Assembly (NCBI GenBank): GCA_963844175.1
Contig: CAWJNE010000019.1
Location: 1 to 64,000, forward strand
DNA: 64,000 nucleotides
Source of the DNA: JALZMG01 sp963844175
GTDB lineage: Bacteria > Actinomycetota > Acidimicrobiia > Acidimicrobiales > Ilumatobacteraceae
Direction of reading: 5' to 3'
Positions 41,915-50,291 of the stretch are shown one piece after another. Within the stretch, counting starts at the first letter, position 1; the number at the start of each line of letters is the position of its first letter. The translations under genes were made by a program, and so were the position numbers. Under the pieces are notes generated by a model. The model made no database searches. It was given only the letters and a program-made list of their open reading frames with translations, and was not told where the DNA came from.

Positions 41915-43195
41915 ATGAGTGAGATCGTCGACGTCCACGGGCGGCAAGTGCTCGATTCGCGCGGCAACCCGACGGTCGAGGTCGAGGTCGTGCTCGAGAG
42001 CGGGGCGTCAGGGCGGGCGATCGTCCCGAGCGGCGCCTCGACCGGCGAGCACGAAGCCGTCGAGCTGCGCGACGGGGGCGACCGCTGGGACGGCAAGGGG
42101 GTGGCCACGGCCGTCGCCAACGTCGACGGCGAGATCGCCGCCGCGCTGCGTGGCCTCGACGCCCTCGACCAGCGCGACGTCGACCACGCGATGATCGAGC
42201 TCGACGGCACGGAGAACAAGAGCCGGCTCGGCGCCAACGCCATCCTCGGTGCCAGCCTGGCGGTGGCCAGGGCGGCGGCCGACGACCTGCAGGTCCCGCT
42301 GTACCGGTACGTCGGTGGTGCCAACGCCCACGTCCTGCCGGTGCCGATGATGAACGTGGTCAACGGTGGGGTCCACGCCGACAACAGCATCGACCTGCAG
42401 GAGTTCATGGTCATGCCCGTCGGGGCCCCGAGCTACGGCGAGGCGCTGCGGTGGGGGACCCAGACGTACCACACGCTGAAGAAGCTGCTGCACGACCGTG
42501 GCCTGTCAACGGCGGTCGGCGACGAGGGCGGCTTCGCTCCGAACCTCGACGCCAACGAGGACGCCGTTCGGATCCTCGTCGAAGCGATCGAGGCGGCCGG
42601 ATTCACACCGGGCGAGGAGCTGGCCATCGCCCTCGACCCGGCGACCAGCGAGCTGTTCAAGGGCGGCAAGTACGTGCTGGCCGGCGAGGGCAAGGAGCTG
42701 ACGCCCGACGAGATGGTCGACTACTGGGTCCACTTGGTCGACACCTACCCGATCGTGTCGATCGAGGACGGCATGGCCGAGGACGACTGGGACGGCTGGG
42801 CGGCGCTGACCGCAGCCGTCGGCCAGCGGGTGCAGCTCGTCGGTGACGACCTGTTCGTGACCAGCGCGGCGCGACTGCAGCAGGGGATCGACCGTGGCGT
42901 GGCCAACGCCGTCCTCGTCAAGGTCAACCAGATCGGCACCCTCACCGAGACGCTCGACACCGTCGAGCTGGCCACCGGGCGCGGCTACGGCGCGGTGATG
43001 AGCCACCGCAGCGGCGAGACGGAGGACACGACCATCGCCGACCTCGCCGTGGCCACCAACTGCGGACAGATCAAGACCGGCGCACCGGCGCGCAGCGACC
43101 GGGTCGCCAAGTACAACCAGCTGCTGCGCCTCGAGGACGATCTCGGCGAGGCCGCCGAGTACCGGGGCGCCCGCGCCCTTCGCCGCTCCCCCTGA
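41915..43195 (+). CDS. eno: Enolase
   Basis: Converts 2-phosphoglycerate to phosphoenolpyruvate in glycolysis. 426 aa, normal length. Seen are the N-terminal EIVDVHGRQVLDSRGNPTVEVE, GASTGEHEAVELRDG, MNVVNGGVHADNS, the Asp/Glu metal ligands in SIEDGMAEDD and VGDDLFVT, and the active-site SHRSGETEDT near residue 365. Start ATG 41915. The stop abuts copy B of the four-part palindrome, then ftsB follows. Confidence 0.97.
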   Translation: MSEIVDVHGRQVLDSRGNPTVEVEVVLESGASGRAIVPSGASTGEHEAVELRDGGDRWDGKGVATAVANVDGEIAAALRGLDALDQRDVDHAMIELDGTENKSRLGANAILGASLAVARAAADDLQVPLYRYVGGANAHVLPVPMMNVVNGGVHADNSIDLQEFMVMPVGAPSYGEALRWGTQTYHTLKKLLHDRGLSTAVGDEGGFAPNLDANEDAVRILVEAIEAAGFTPGEELAIALDPATSELFKGGKYVLAGEGKELTPDEMVDYWVHLVDTYPIVSIEDGMAEDDWDGWAALTAAVGQRVQLVGDDLFVTSAARLQQGIDRGVANAVLVKVNQIGTLTETLDTVELATGRGYGAVMSHRSGETEDTTIADLAVATNCGQIKTGAPARSDRVAKYNQLLRLEDDLGEAAEYRGARALRRSP

Positions 43196-43196
43196 T

Positions 43197-43279
43197 CATT
43201 CGAGGGTTTGCTTCATCCGAGGGCTACCTGCGGGGAGGCCCCGCGCCAAACCCTCGGATGCACGTAACCCTCGGATGGG
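43197..43279. repeat. Four-part palindrome, copy B
   Basis: Same architecture as 34705: four copies of a CATCCGAGGG-type unit, two per arm, and a GGGG-AGG-CCCC tip. The outer left arm has a base change (CATTCGAGGG), so the outer stem is imperfect. It starts two bases after the eno stop. CGAGGGTTTGCT and CATCCGAGGG are shared with copy A in the same order. Confidence 0.88.
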
Positions 43280-43320
43280 ATGCCTCGGATCGCGCGATCC
43301 GACCTGCCACACTCGTCCGG

Positions 43321-43797
43321 ATGAGTGCCGGGCGGGTGTCGACCGTCGCCAAGCCGCCTGGCCGGCGGGCGTCCGACGCCGGACGCTCGCGCCTGGCCGA
43401 CTACACGCGCCCGATCGCTCGCGCCCAGCGGATCACCCGCTCGCGCCGCCCGGCGTTCGCCGCTGGCCTGATCGGGCTGCTCGTCGTCGTCACCATCGGC
43501 GCCGCCCTGTTCGGCCTGCCCCTGCGCACCTGGTTCGCCCAGGACGACGAGCTGACCCAGCTCGATGCCGAGCTCGACGAGCTGACCGCTGTCAACGCCG
43601 ACCTGGCCGAAGAGGTCGCCGGGCTGCAGACGGAGGACGGCGTCGTCCGGGCGGCGCGCGACAGCCTCGGCGTGACCCGGTTCGGCGAGCGTCGCCAGAC
43701 CGTCATCGGCGTGCCCGAGCTACCCACCGACCTGCCCGACGGCTGGCCGTACGCCGCCGTCGAGCGGATGATCGCCCTGCGCGCCGAGCAGCCGTAG
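43321..43797 (+). CDS. ftsB: FtsB/DivIC-family septum formation initiator
   Basis: 158 aa. A basic cytoplasmic N-terminus of about 45 residues, one transmembrane helix (PAFAAGLIGLLVVVTIGAAL), then a coiled coil (DELTQLDAELDELTAVNADL) and a short extracytoplasmic tail. Belongs to the FtsB-FtsL-FtsQ divisome core. ATG 43321 is preferred because the longer frame starts inside palindrome B. eno followed by ftsB is a conserved order in actinobacteria. Confidence 0.85.
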   Translation: MSAGRVSTVAKPPGRRASDAGRSRLADYTRPIARAQRITRSRRPAFAAGLIGLLVVVTIGAALFGLPLRTWFAQDDELTQLDAELDELTAVNADLAEEVAGLQTEDGVVRAARDSLGVTRFGERRQTVIGVPELPTDLPDGWPYAAVERMIALRAEQP

Positions 43798-43860
43798 ACG
43801 ATCGTTCGCTCGCTTGGCGCTGCCGATGGCGTCGCGGTCGACCTGGACGCTCGCTCACAG
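43798..43860. repeat. Dispersed element with GATCGTTCGCTCG and GACGCTCGCTCACA ends, copy 1
   Basis: Begins right after the ftsB stop. Both end motifs recur with similar spacing at 53136-53194, around a different middle. It resembles the MVRSLEDSLAH-type repeat seen at 14834 but is diverged. Confidence 0.45.
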
Positions 43861-43912
43861 CTGCTGGCGGTCCGCCGGAACGAGCCGATCCACCGTCACT
43901 AGCCTGCTCCAG

Positions 43913-44392
43913 ATGAGGTCGCTCGTCGCCGCCGGCGTGGTCCTCGCCGTGGCCGCCGGCTGCGACAGCGGTGGCGACGACGACCCGTCGCGGGCGGCAC
44001 AGGTGTACCTGGCGACGATCCGCGCGGCGACCGCCGATCAGCCGCCGCCGGCCGATCCCGAGGCGTTGCCCGTGGTGTACGTGGTCGCCGTCGGCGAGAC
44101 GGCCATCCCCGCAGCCGTCCAAGCCGAGGTGGCCGTCCTGCTGCGCGAGGAGCGCGACGTGCGCTTCGCCGACGAGCGGGCCCAGGCCATCCACGCCGAC
44201 CTCGCGGCGGCTCCGGTGCGCGATGACGGCACGCTGGTGGCGATCGGGGAGGTGCCGGCGGACAGCGAGTCGATCGACGTCGAGGTCGAGATCTACCGCT
44301 CCGACGACGACTGGTCCAAGGCCGTCATGACGGTGGCCGAGGACTCGTCGCAGTGGTCCGTCACGTCGTCGTCCGCCCTGCCCGGACCCTGA
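43913..44392 (+). CDS. Small lipoprotein of unknown function
   Basis: 159 aa. The signal peptide ends in the lipobox VAAGC near residue 19, followed by DSGGDDD. The rest is an alpha/beta-looking domain with an EIYRSDDDWSKAVMTV strand near the end; no family recognised. ATG 43913 follows TAGCCT by seven bases, so it may be leaderless. The last 100 bases overlap the convergent MFS gene, so the coding of one constrains the other. Confidence 0.65.
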   Translation: MRSLVAAGVVLAVAAGCDSGGDDDPSRAAQVYLATIRAATADQPPPADPEALPVVYVVAVGETAIPAAVQAEVAVLLREERDVRFADERAQAIHADLAAAPVRDDGTLVAIGEVPADSESIDVEVEIYRSDDDWSKAVMTVAEDSSQWSVTSSSALPGP

Positions 44393-45888
44393 TCGTCCGT
44401 CGCCAGCGGCTCCACCGGCTCCGTCGACTCAGCGCGGAGGCGCTCCATCGCCGCCACCAGCTCGGCACCCCGACCGATGGACCACACCACCTCGCGTTCG
44501 TCGAGCGGCCAGGTCGACAGCGCGTCGCCGCGCAGCCGTTCGATCCGCTCGATCGTCGCCACATCGACCGTCATCCCCATCGCCCGTCCGAGGTCGATGA
44601 CGCCGGCGACCTCGGTCACGGCCAGCCGGTGCGACCCGCGACGGTGCCATTCGCGGGCGTGGTCGAGCCGGCGCAGTGCCACCTCGACCGGGTCGAACGG
44701 GTCGTCGGCATGGGCCAGGCGCGCCTCGCGCAGCGACCGCAGGTACAGGACGGCGGCCGGGACCAGCCCGGCGGCGACGATGGCCAGGCTGATCCGGATC
44801 GGGATGCCGATGGCCGTCGCGGCGATGGCGCCGGCGACCCAGGCCACCTGGAACCGAGTCTCGAAGCGGGCGAACGTCCGCCCGTGGGTCGCCGTCGGTG
44901 CCCGGGTCTGGACGAGCGAGTCGAACCCCTGGCGGGCGACCGAGGCGGCGCCGCCCAGCGAAGCGGCGACCACCAGGACCAGCGGCCGGGACTGGCCCAG
45001 GGCGGCGAACGCGGCCACGACGCCGAGCACGGCCAGCGACCCAGCCATCAACAGGTCCTCGCCGTAGCGTCGCCGCAGCAGCGGGGCGGCGACGTTGCCG
45101 GCGAAGGCGCCCACGCCGTACAGCCCGATCGTCACGCCGTACACCCACGCCGGCTCGCTCTCCCGCCGCAGCGAGAAGGCGAGGCCGAAGACGAAGAAGC
45201 CCACGGCGGCACGCACGACCGTGAACGCCCAGGACGTGGCGACCACGGTCGGACGGTGCAGCTCCTCGTAACTCACGCTCTCGCCCACCTCGGCGACCAC
45301 CGGCGCGATGGCGGGCAGGCGGGTCGTCACCACGGCGGCGCCGAGGAACAGCGCGCCGGCCACGCCGGCGCTGACGCCCGGCGAGCTGACCGCCAGCAGT
45401 CCGGTACCAAGCAGGCCACCGACGGCGCCGGCGATCACGCTCAGGCGGGCCAATCGGGAGTTGGCCGAGACGAGCCGGCCGGGATCGCGCACCAGCCCGG
45501 GGACGAGCGCCTGGCGGACCACGCCATACGCCTTGGCGGCGATCAGCAACGCCAGCGCGAAGAAGTACAGCCCGAGCTCCAGCAACGACACGGCCAGACC
45601 GATCGCGCAGATGGCGCGCACGGCGAACAGCGTCGTGGCGATGGCGCCGGGGCCACGCTGCAGCCGGTCGATCGCCGGCCCGATCAATGGCGCCAACACG
45701 ATGTACGGCGCCATGTTGATCAGCAGGTAGATCAGGACCTGCTGCTGGGAGGCCTCCGGGCTGAGGCTGAAGAACAGGGAGCCGGCCAGCGAGACGGCAA
45801 CCAGCGCGTCGGCGGCGCCCGACAGCACCTGGGCCACGGCCAGCCGGTCGAGCCCGGGCGTGCCCGTGCTCAGACCCGGAATCCGCAT
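44293..45888 (-). CDS. MFS-type transporter
   Basis: 531 aa with about twelve hydrophobic segments between residues 15 and 395, followed by a hydrophilic cytoplasmic tail of about 130 residues (LRRLDHAREWHRRGSH...). The first helices contain ADALVAVSLAGSLFF and IVLAPLIGPAIDRL, as in major facilitator efflux pumps. Substrate is unknown. ATG 45888 (MRIPGLS) is preferred to one 21 bases further out. The end overlaps the convergent lipoprotein gene by 100 bases. Confidence 0.8.
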   Translation of the reverse strand: MRIPGLSTGTPGLDRLAVAQVLSGAADALVAVSLAGSLFFSLSPEASQQQVLIYLLINMAPYIVLAPLIGPAIDRLQRGPGAIATTLFAVRAICAIGLAVSLLELGLYFFALALLIAAKAYGVVRQALVPGLVRDPGRLVSANSRLARLSVIAGAVGGLLGTGLLAVSSPGVSAGVAGALFLGAAVVTTRLPAIAPVVAEVGESVSYEELHRPTVVATSWAFTVVRAAVGFFVFGLAFSLRRESEPAWVYGVTIGLYGVGAFAGNVAAPLLRRRYGEDLLMAGSLAVLGVVAAFAALGQSRPLVLVVAASLGGAASVARQGFDSLVQTRAPTATHGRTFARFETRFQVAWVAGAIAATAIGIPIRISLAIVAAGLVPAAVLYLRSLREARLAHADDPFDPVEVALRRLDHAREWHRRGSHRLAVTEVAGVIDLGRAMGMTVDVATIERIERLRGDALSTWPLDEREVVWSIGRGAELVAAMERLRAESTEPVEPLATDDQGPGRADDDVTDHCDESSATVMTALDQSSSER

Positions 45889-45927
45889 CACGGCACCATG
45901 GTGCCCCACCGGGACACCGCGCTCGGT

Positions 45928-46749
45928 TCAGCGGCGCTGTTCGGGCCGGGCCGGGGCGAGGATCGTCGCGTCGGTGCCGAGGATCTGGCACCGTTCCAGC
46001 CCGTAGCGCAGCCAGAGAAGGCCTGTCCAGGCACAGAGGACGGCGTCGATCAGGTCTTCGCGATGCTTCGCTTGCCGGTCGACCAACGGGGTCGGCTCGC
46101 TGACCAGCGCAGCGGTGACCGGGTGGCCAGTGAGGTCGATCGGGGGATCGGCGTCGCGCAGGTCGACGAGGCGGCGCACGAGGTCGTCGCACACTGTCGC
46201 CCGGGCGGCCCTGAACTCGTCCGGCGACAACCGGTTCGGCCGCCGCTTGTACACCGGACGGACCTCGCCGTACCCGAGCTCGGGCGCGCCGACCAGCGTC
46301 GTGTACGGGTACACCTCGTACAGGTGCCGACCGCTCGACGGCGGTCCGTCCTGGCCGTCGGCGCAGCGCCAGCCGTCGACGGCCGCCCGACGCACGAGGG
46401 AGACACCCCCGAGCGCGGCCATGCCCAGGTTCGAGCAGTTGGCGGAGACCTTCCACCGGCCGTAGCGCCGCCCGACTTCCCGTTCGCACTCCCGCATCCC
46501 GGTGGCGTTCTCGACGACGAGCGGAGCGTCGACCATCGCGACCGCGGCGTCGCCCGCCCACGCCGCCATCCACTCGACGGTGGCCTCGACGCCGCGCGTC
46601 CAACCGGCGTCGACGATCCGACCGTTGCGATCGGCGGCGACGACGCCCGTCTCGTTGGGCGGCCGGCGGCCGTCGCCCTCGCCCCACGCCAGGTCGATGC
46701 CGAGCACGGCCGCCGAGCCGAGGCCGGACGCGAAACGTCCCACCCTCAC
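45928..46749 (-). CDS. DUF429 family protein (RNase H-like fold)
   Basis: 273 aa. Diagnostic blocks are VLGIDLAWGE near residue 15, VDAPLVVEN near 75, YPYTTLVG and the late REDLIDAVLCAWTGLLW. DUF429 is predicted to adopt an RNase H-like fold; its role is unknown. The GTG at 46749 gives a 14-residue leader before the core; GTG 46707 would start at LGID, as in many homologues. A small leader ORF with a strong ribosome site lies about 220 bp upstream. Confidence 0.78.
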   Translation of the reverse strand: MRVGRFASGLGSAAVLGIDLAWGEGDGRRPPNETGVVAADRNGRIVDAGWTRGVEATVEWMAAWAGDAAVAMVDAPLVVENATGMRECEREVGRRYGRWKVSANCSNLGMAALGGVSLVRRAAVDGWRCADGQDGPPSSGRHLYEVYPYTTLVGAPELGYGEVRPVYKRRPNRLSPDEFRAARATVCDDLVRRLVDLRDADPPIDLTGHPVTAALVSEPTPLVDRQAKHREDLIDAVLCAWTGLLWLRYGLERCQILGTDATILAPARPEQRR

Positions 46750-47062
46750 GCCGGTGGTGGAGCGGGGATGGGACGTTCGTAGGTTCCCGGCCGACGCGTT
46801 CGCCTCCCGCCGGATTGTGGACGGAACCGGTGGCTGGAGTCGGCCGCACGAAGGCGGTCCGATCTGCGCATCCGTGGTCCGTGATCGAAACGGGTCGGTC
46901 GACGTTCGGCGCGGTCCTGGCTCGGCCTCAGCCCGGAGGTGATCGCTCCGTGGGCTCGGCGAACCTCATGTTGTCCGTACCTCCTTCGACGCTGTCGATC
47001 GGTTGATACGGCAGGCCATCGCTGACCTGTCTCGGCCATCGTCCCGCGTCGAAGGCGGTTCG
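46750..47062. other. 313-bp non-coding stretch with a possible 13-codon leader ORF
   Basis: No convincing gene on either strand. On the minus strand GAAGGAGGT is followed after nine bases by an ATG (46969) opening MRFAEPTERSPPG and a stop at 46928, the strongest Shine-Dalgarno in this part of the window. It could be a leader peptide for the DUF429 gene or coincidence. No clear riboswitch or terminator fold was recognised by eye. Confidence 0.3.
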
Positions 47063-47983
47063 TCAAGGGGTCGGCGAGGCGTCCGCGGGCGCCTCGAGGC
47101 CGAGGGCGGCCATCACCTCGGCGACGATCTGCGATCGCGGCGGCATGCCCGGCACGTGCTCGTGGGCGACCGGGTCGGCGCGCTCGCTGATCGTCGCCCA
47201 CCGGCTGACGACCAGGTCGAGGAACTCGTCCTGGGGGATGACCCAGAAGCGCCCGGCCTGCACGGCGTCGGCGACGGCGTCGGCGATGAACGCGGGCTGC
47301 GCTCCCTCGTCGATCGCCCGGCGCACGTACTGCTCCATCACGTCGCCCGCCGGGTCGTTCTCCGGGCGCTCGCCGAACTCGGCCGGCCAGTTCCGGTCGG
47401 CGTCGATGATGTTCGTGCGCACCCACCCCGGGCACAGCACGCTGACCCCGACGGGCAGGCCGGCGAGCTGCATCGTGTGGTGGAGGTCCTCGCTGATCGC
47501 CACGACGGCATGCTTCGAGGCGTCGTAGCTGGGACCGAACCCGGGCATCAGCCCGGCGATCGACGCCGTGTTCACGATGTGGCCGCCGCCGATCAGGTGG
47601 GGCAGGAAGGCGCGACACCCGTGGACGACGCCCCAGAAGTTGACGCCCATCACCCACTCCCACGACCGCAGCGGCCCGAACCACGGGTCAGCACGGGCGG
47701 CCACGCCGGCGTTGTTGCACACCACGTGCACTGCGCCGAAGCGCTCGATCGTGCGCGCCGCCAGATCGGCGACGGCCGCTTCCTTGCTGACGTCGGTGGC
47801 GACGGTGAGCACCTCACCGCGTCCGCGCTTGTCGACCTGGGCCTCAGCGGCCTCGAGTGCGTCGGCCTGGACGTCGGCCAGCACCACGTGCAGTCCGGCG
47901 GCGGCGAACCGCTCGGCCATCGCCAGCCCGATGCCGCTGCCTGCACCCGTGACGACTGCGACCTGCCCCGGCGTCAACTCCAT
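47063..47983 (-). CDS. Short-chain dehydrogenase/reductase (classical SDR)
   Basis: 306 aa. Cofactor loop TGAGSGIG near residue 13, CNNAG near 91, catalytic Ser in NTASIAG and the YDASK pair near 156. ATG 47983 has a strong AGGGGGG site six bases upstream. C-terminal 70 residues (FWVIPQDEFLDLVVSRW) extend the core, as in actinobacterial SDRs annotated for steroid-like or alcohol substrates, but none can be assigned. The frameshifted PEP-binding gene ends 69 bases upstream on the same strand. Confidence 0.85.
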   Translation of the reverse strand: MELTPGQVAVVTGAGSGIGLAMAERFAAAGLHVVLADVQADALEAAEAQVDKRGRGEVLTVATDVSKEAAVADLAARTIERFGAVHVVCNNAGVAARADPWFGPLRSWEWVMGVNFWGVVHGCRAFLPHLIGGGHIVNTASIAGLMPGFGPSYDASKHAVVAISEDLHHTMQLAGLPVGVSVLCPGWVRTNIIDADRNWPAEFGERPENDPAGDVMEQYVRRAIDEGAQPAFIADAVADAVQAGRFWVIPQDEFLDLVVSRWATISERADPVAHEHVPGMPPRSQIVAEVMAALGLEAPADASPTP

Positions 47984-48051
47984 GGATCCCCCCTGGTCGG
48001 CGACACCGGGACCGTAGTCGTGGATCCGCTCGGCGCCGAGCCGGGCTGCCC

Positions 48052-48877
48052 TCAGCGGGCGGGGAGCACGACGGCGGACTGCAGGGCCAGCGTGAGGGCG
48101 ATGCTCGCCGGCGGGCCGCCGTAGGTGCTCGGCGTCGCCGGCGCGGGCGCGGGGGTCGTGGTGGCCGCCATCGGCACGCCCGGGCGGATGTCGATCAGCC
48201 GCACGGTGCCGTCCGGGCGGGCGACCCAGTCGACGTCGTGCTGGCCCTCGAACGTGCGGTCGACACGCCTGGTCAGGCGGGCGAGGGCGGCCAGCAGCTC
48301 GGTCGGCGGGTGGGTGTCGACCCCGGCCGACAGGACCTCGCGGGTGCGGCCGTGGTGGTCGATCTCGGCGACCCAGATCTGCTCGGGCAGTGGACTCGGC
48401 GACGGCGGCGACGACGGGTCGGGGGCGCCGGCCGGTGGCGTCGGCGAACATCACGCCGCGCCACGCCGCCTCGGCGACGGGCTGGACGAGGACGGCCGTG
48501 CGGTCGTCGTGCAACGCTTCGACGGCGGCGGTGAACTCGGGAGCGTCGGCGACGGTCCGCACGTCGCCGACGACCCCGAGCTCCCTGACCGCCCGGTTCC
48601 CGCGATCAAGTGACGAACGACGGACGACGAGGGGGCGACCGCCGTCCTGGGAGATGATCCGCCAGACCTGGTGGGCCGCCCCGACCTGGTCACGGGACCA
48701 ATCGACGGTGAGCACCACGCCGGTCCCGACGGGCAGGCCGGCGGCCCTGGCGACGGCCAGCGTCGCGGCCTTGCGCCCCACCCGGGCGGCATCGAAGGCC
48801 AACGGGTGATCCAGTGCGATCACGGGGGTCAGCGGCTCCACACCAGCACGCTGCCGGCCGAGCCATGTGAACGGCAT
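48052..48877 (-). pseudogene. Stand-alone PEP/pyruvate-binding-domain protein, frameshifted
   Basis: The first part (MPFTWLGRQ...) reads like the ATP-grasp lid of pyruvate phosphate dikinase/PEP synthase: DAARVGRKAATLAVARAAGL and VLVQPVAEAAWRGVMFADAT. Around 48425-48445 the frame changes; the next frame gives a Pro/Ser linker and then PEQIWVAEIDHHG, GQHDVDWVARPDG and LIDIRPGVP, ending at TGA 48052. Dropping one C of the CCCCC run in the overlap restores one protein of about 274 residues. Even intact it would lack the phospho-His and PEP-binding domains of full PEP synthase, so any role is unknown. Confidence 0.75.
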
Positions 48878-48918
48878 GGGGACGACATGGGGGGCCGTCC
48901 TCCACGACTCAGCGAGTA

Positions 48919-48994
48919 GTTCCCGAGCGTTCGTGGTGCAATGTGCGTGTGATGTGAGGTCGGCCTTGACCGACCCAGCGAGCGGAGCTCGCCA
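48919..48994. repeat. Repeat fragment, left of the serine hydrolase gene
   Basis: Begins with GTTCCCGAGCGTTCG, repeated exactly at 50195, and continues into a piece of the 88-bp repeat family (GGCCTTGACCGACCCAGCGA, then gagctcgccatcag) that reaches the stop of the hydrolase gene. Confidence 0.6.
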
Positions 48995-50173
48995 TCAGTC
49001 GTCGTTGAAGGCGAGGCAGGCGGCCGCCTCCTGGACGTCCAGCAGGGCCTGGAAGACCTCGCCGTCGGGTCCCTCGGAGTGCTGCGTGCGCTGCAAGTTG
49101 ATCGTCGTGGTCACGCTGCGCTCGCCGTCGCTGCTGGCGGCGGCGAGCTGTGTGAAGCCGAAGATGTTGCCGGTGTGGCCGTACAGCCGGCCGCACGCCG
49201 TGTCGTACCGGTACAGCCCCGGCCCGGAGGCGTTGCGACCCGGCCCGCTCGGCTCGGAGCTGGCACCCGGGATGAAGGTGGCCTGCTGCTGCTCCCGGAG
49301 GCTGTCACCGAACAGCTCCCCGCTGACATAGCCCCGGATGAACGCGTTGACGTCGGCCGGCGTCGACACCACGCCCCCCGACGTCCAGGTCCAGCCGGCG
49401 GAGAACCCGAACGTCACGTCCTCGAGCGGCTCGCCGGGAGCACCGGCATACCCGTGGATGAACGGCTCGGGCAGCGCGTCGTCCGTGGGCAGGCTCGTCT
49501 GATCCAGGTCCAACGGATCGAGCACCTCGGACTGGAGGACCTCGGCGAACGGACGACCCGTGACCGCTTCGACCATCAGGCCGACGACGACCGTGTCGGT
49601 GTTGGAGTAGGCGTACTGCGCGCCGGAGGGGAAGACCAGCGGGTCGTCCTCGACGATCCCCACGAGGCCTCGTGGATCCGGCGCCGGCGAGTCGGGCTCG
49701 GTCAACGCGTCGTCACGGAACGTGTCGGTGGCGGTGTAGTCGGGGAGCCCGCTCGAGTGGTCGAGCAGCTGGCGCAGGGTGACGCCGGCCCAGGCCTCGG
49801 GGAGGTCGGGCAGCCGCTGGCCGATCGTGTCGTCGAGCGACAGCAGACCGTCGTCGACGAGCGCCAACGCCGTGGCGGCGGTGAAGGCCTTGGCGACGCT
49901 GGCCATGCGCATGTGCTGGTCAACGGCCGGGACGATGTCGGTGCCGACTTCGGCCACGCCGCGCGCCACGACCGTCCGCTCCTCGCCGACCTGGACGACG
50001 ACGATGGCGCCGGGCGGCCCGCTGGGCATCGCCACCAGCTCCTCGACCGCTTGCTCCAGCCGCGCCGACGCGCCCTCCGGATCGACCGGACCGGACCCGC
50101 CGTCGCAGGCTGCGGCCGTCGCCGCCGCCAGCAGCACCGCCAACGCTGGGACGAGAGCCCGCCGAACCCGCAC
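48995..50173 (-). CDS. Exported serine hydrolase (beta-lactamase/D-Ala-D-Ala carboxypeptidase family)
   Basis: 392 aa. A signal peptide with an Ala-rich core ends at AAACDGG, a weak lipobox. Class C-type motifs are complete: SVAK nucleophile near residue 97, YSN (YAYSNTDTV) and HTG (YGHTGNIFG). Likely cleaves peptidoglycan stems or an ester. GTG 50173 is chosen because TACTGT lies six bases before it with no Shine-Dalgarno, a leaderless pattern. It is bracketed by direct repeats at 48919 and 50195. Confidence 0.85.
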   Translation of the reverse strand: MRVRRALVPALAVLLAAATAAACDGGSGPVDPEGASARLEQAVEELVAMPSGPPGAIVVVQVGEERTVVARGVAEVGTDIVPAVDQHMRMASVAKAFTAATALALVDDGLLSLDDTIGQRLPDLPEAWAGVTLRQLLDHSSGLPDYTATDTFRDDALTEPDSPAPDPRGLVGIVEDDPLVFPSGAQYAYSNTDTVVVGLMVEAVTGRPFAEVLQSEVLDPLDLDQTSLPTDDALPEPFIHGYAGAPGEPLEDVTFGFSAGWTWTSGGVVSTPADVNAFIRGYVSGELFGDSLREQQQATFIPGASSEPSGPGRNASGPGLYRYDTACGRLYGHTGNIFGFTQLAAASSDGERSVTTTINLQRTQHSEGPDGEVFQALLDVQEAAACLAFNDD

Positions 50174-50194
50174 GCCCGGACAGTACAGCTCCTG

Positions 50195-50285
50195 GTTCCC
50201 GAGCGTTCGGGGCGCAGCGAGCACGGATGGTCAGGCCGGCCTTGCCCGGCCCAGGTCGAGGAGCGAAGTCTTCGGAGCGAGCGAG
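50195..50285. repeat. Repeat fragment, right of the serine hydrolase gene
   Basis: GTTCCCGAGCGTTCG at 50195-50209 is identical to 48919-48933, followed by a diverged unit of the 88-bp family (GGTCAGGCCGGCCTTGCCCG). Confidence 0.6.
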
Positions 50286-50291
50286 GCCCAC

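Noticed and set aside
43258..43320. Longer N-terminus for ftsB starting at 43258
   Set aside because: The start would lie inside palindrome B and add 21 residues not seen in FtsB-type proteins.
46746..47684. 312-codon minus-strand frame spanning the 46.75-47.06 kb gap
   Set aside because: Most of it overlaps the SDR gene in another frame and is Arg-rich shadow sequence; the gap portion has no start signal.
48125..48613. 162-codon plus-strand frame
   Set aside because: Antisense to the frameshifted PEP-binding gene, whose two halves have recognisable motifs; the plus-strand product has none.
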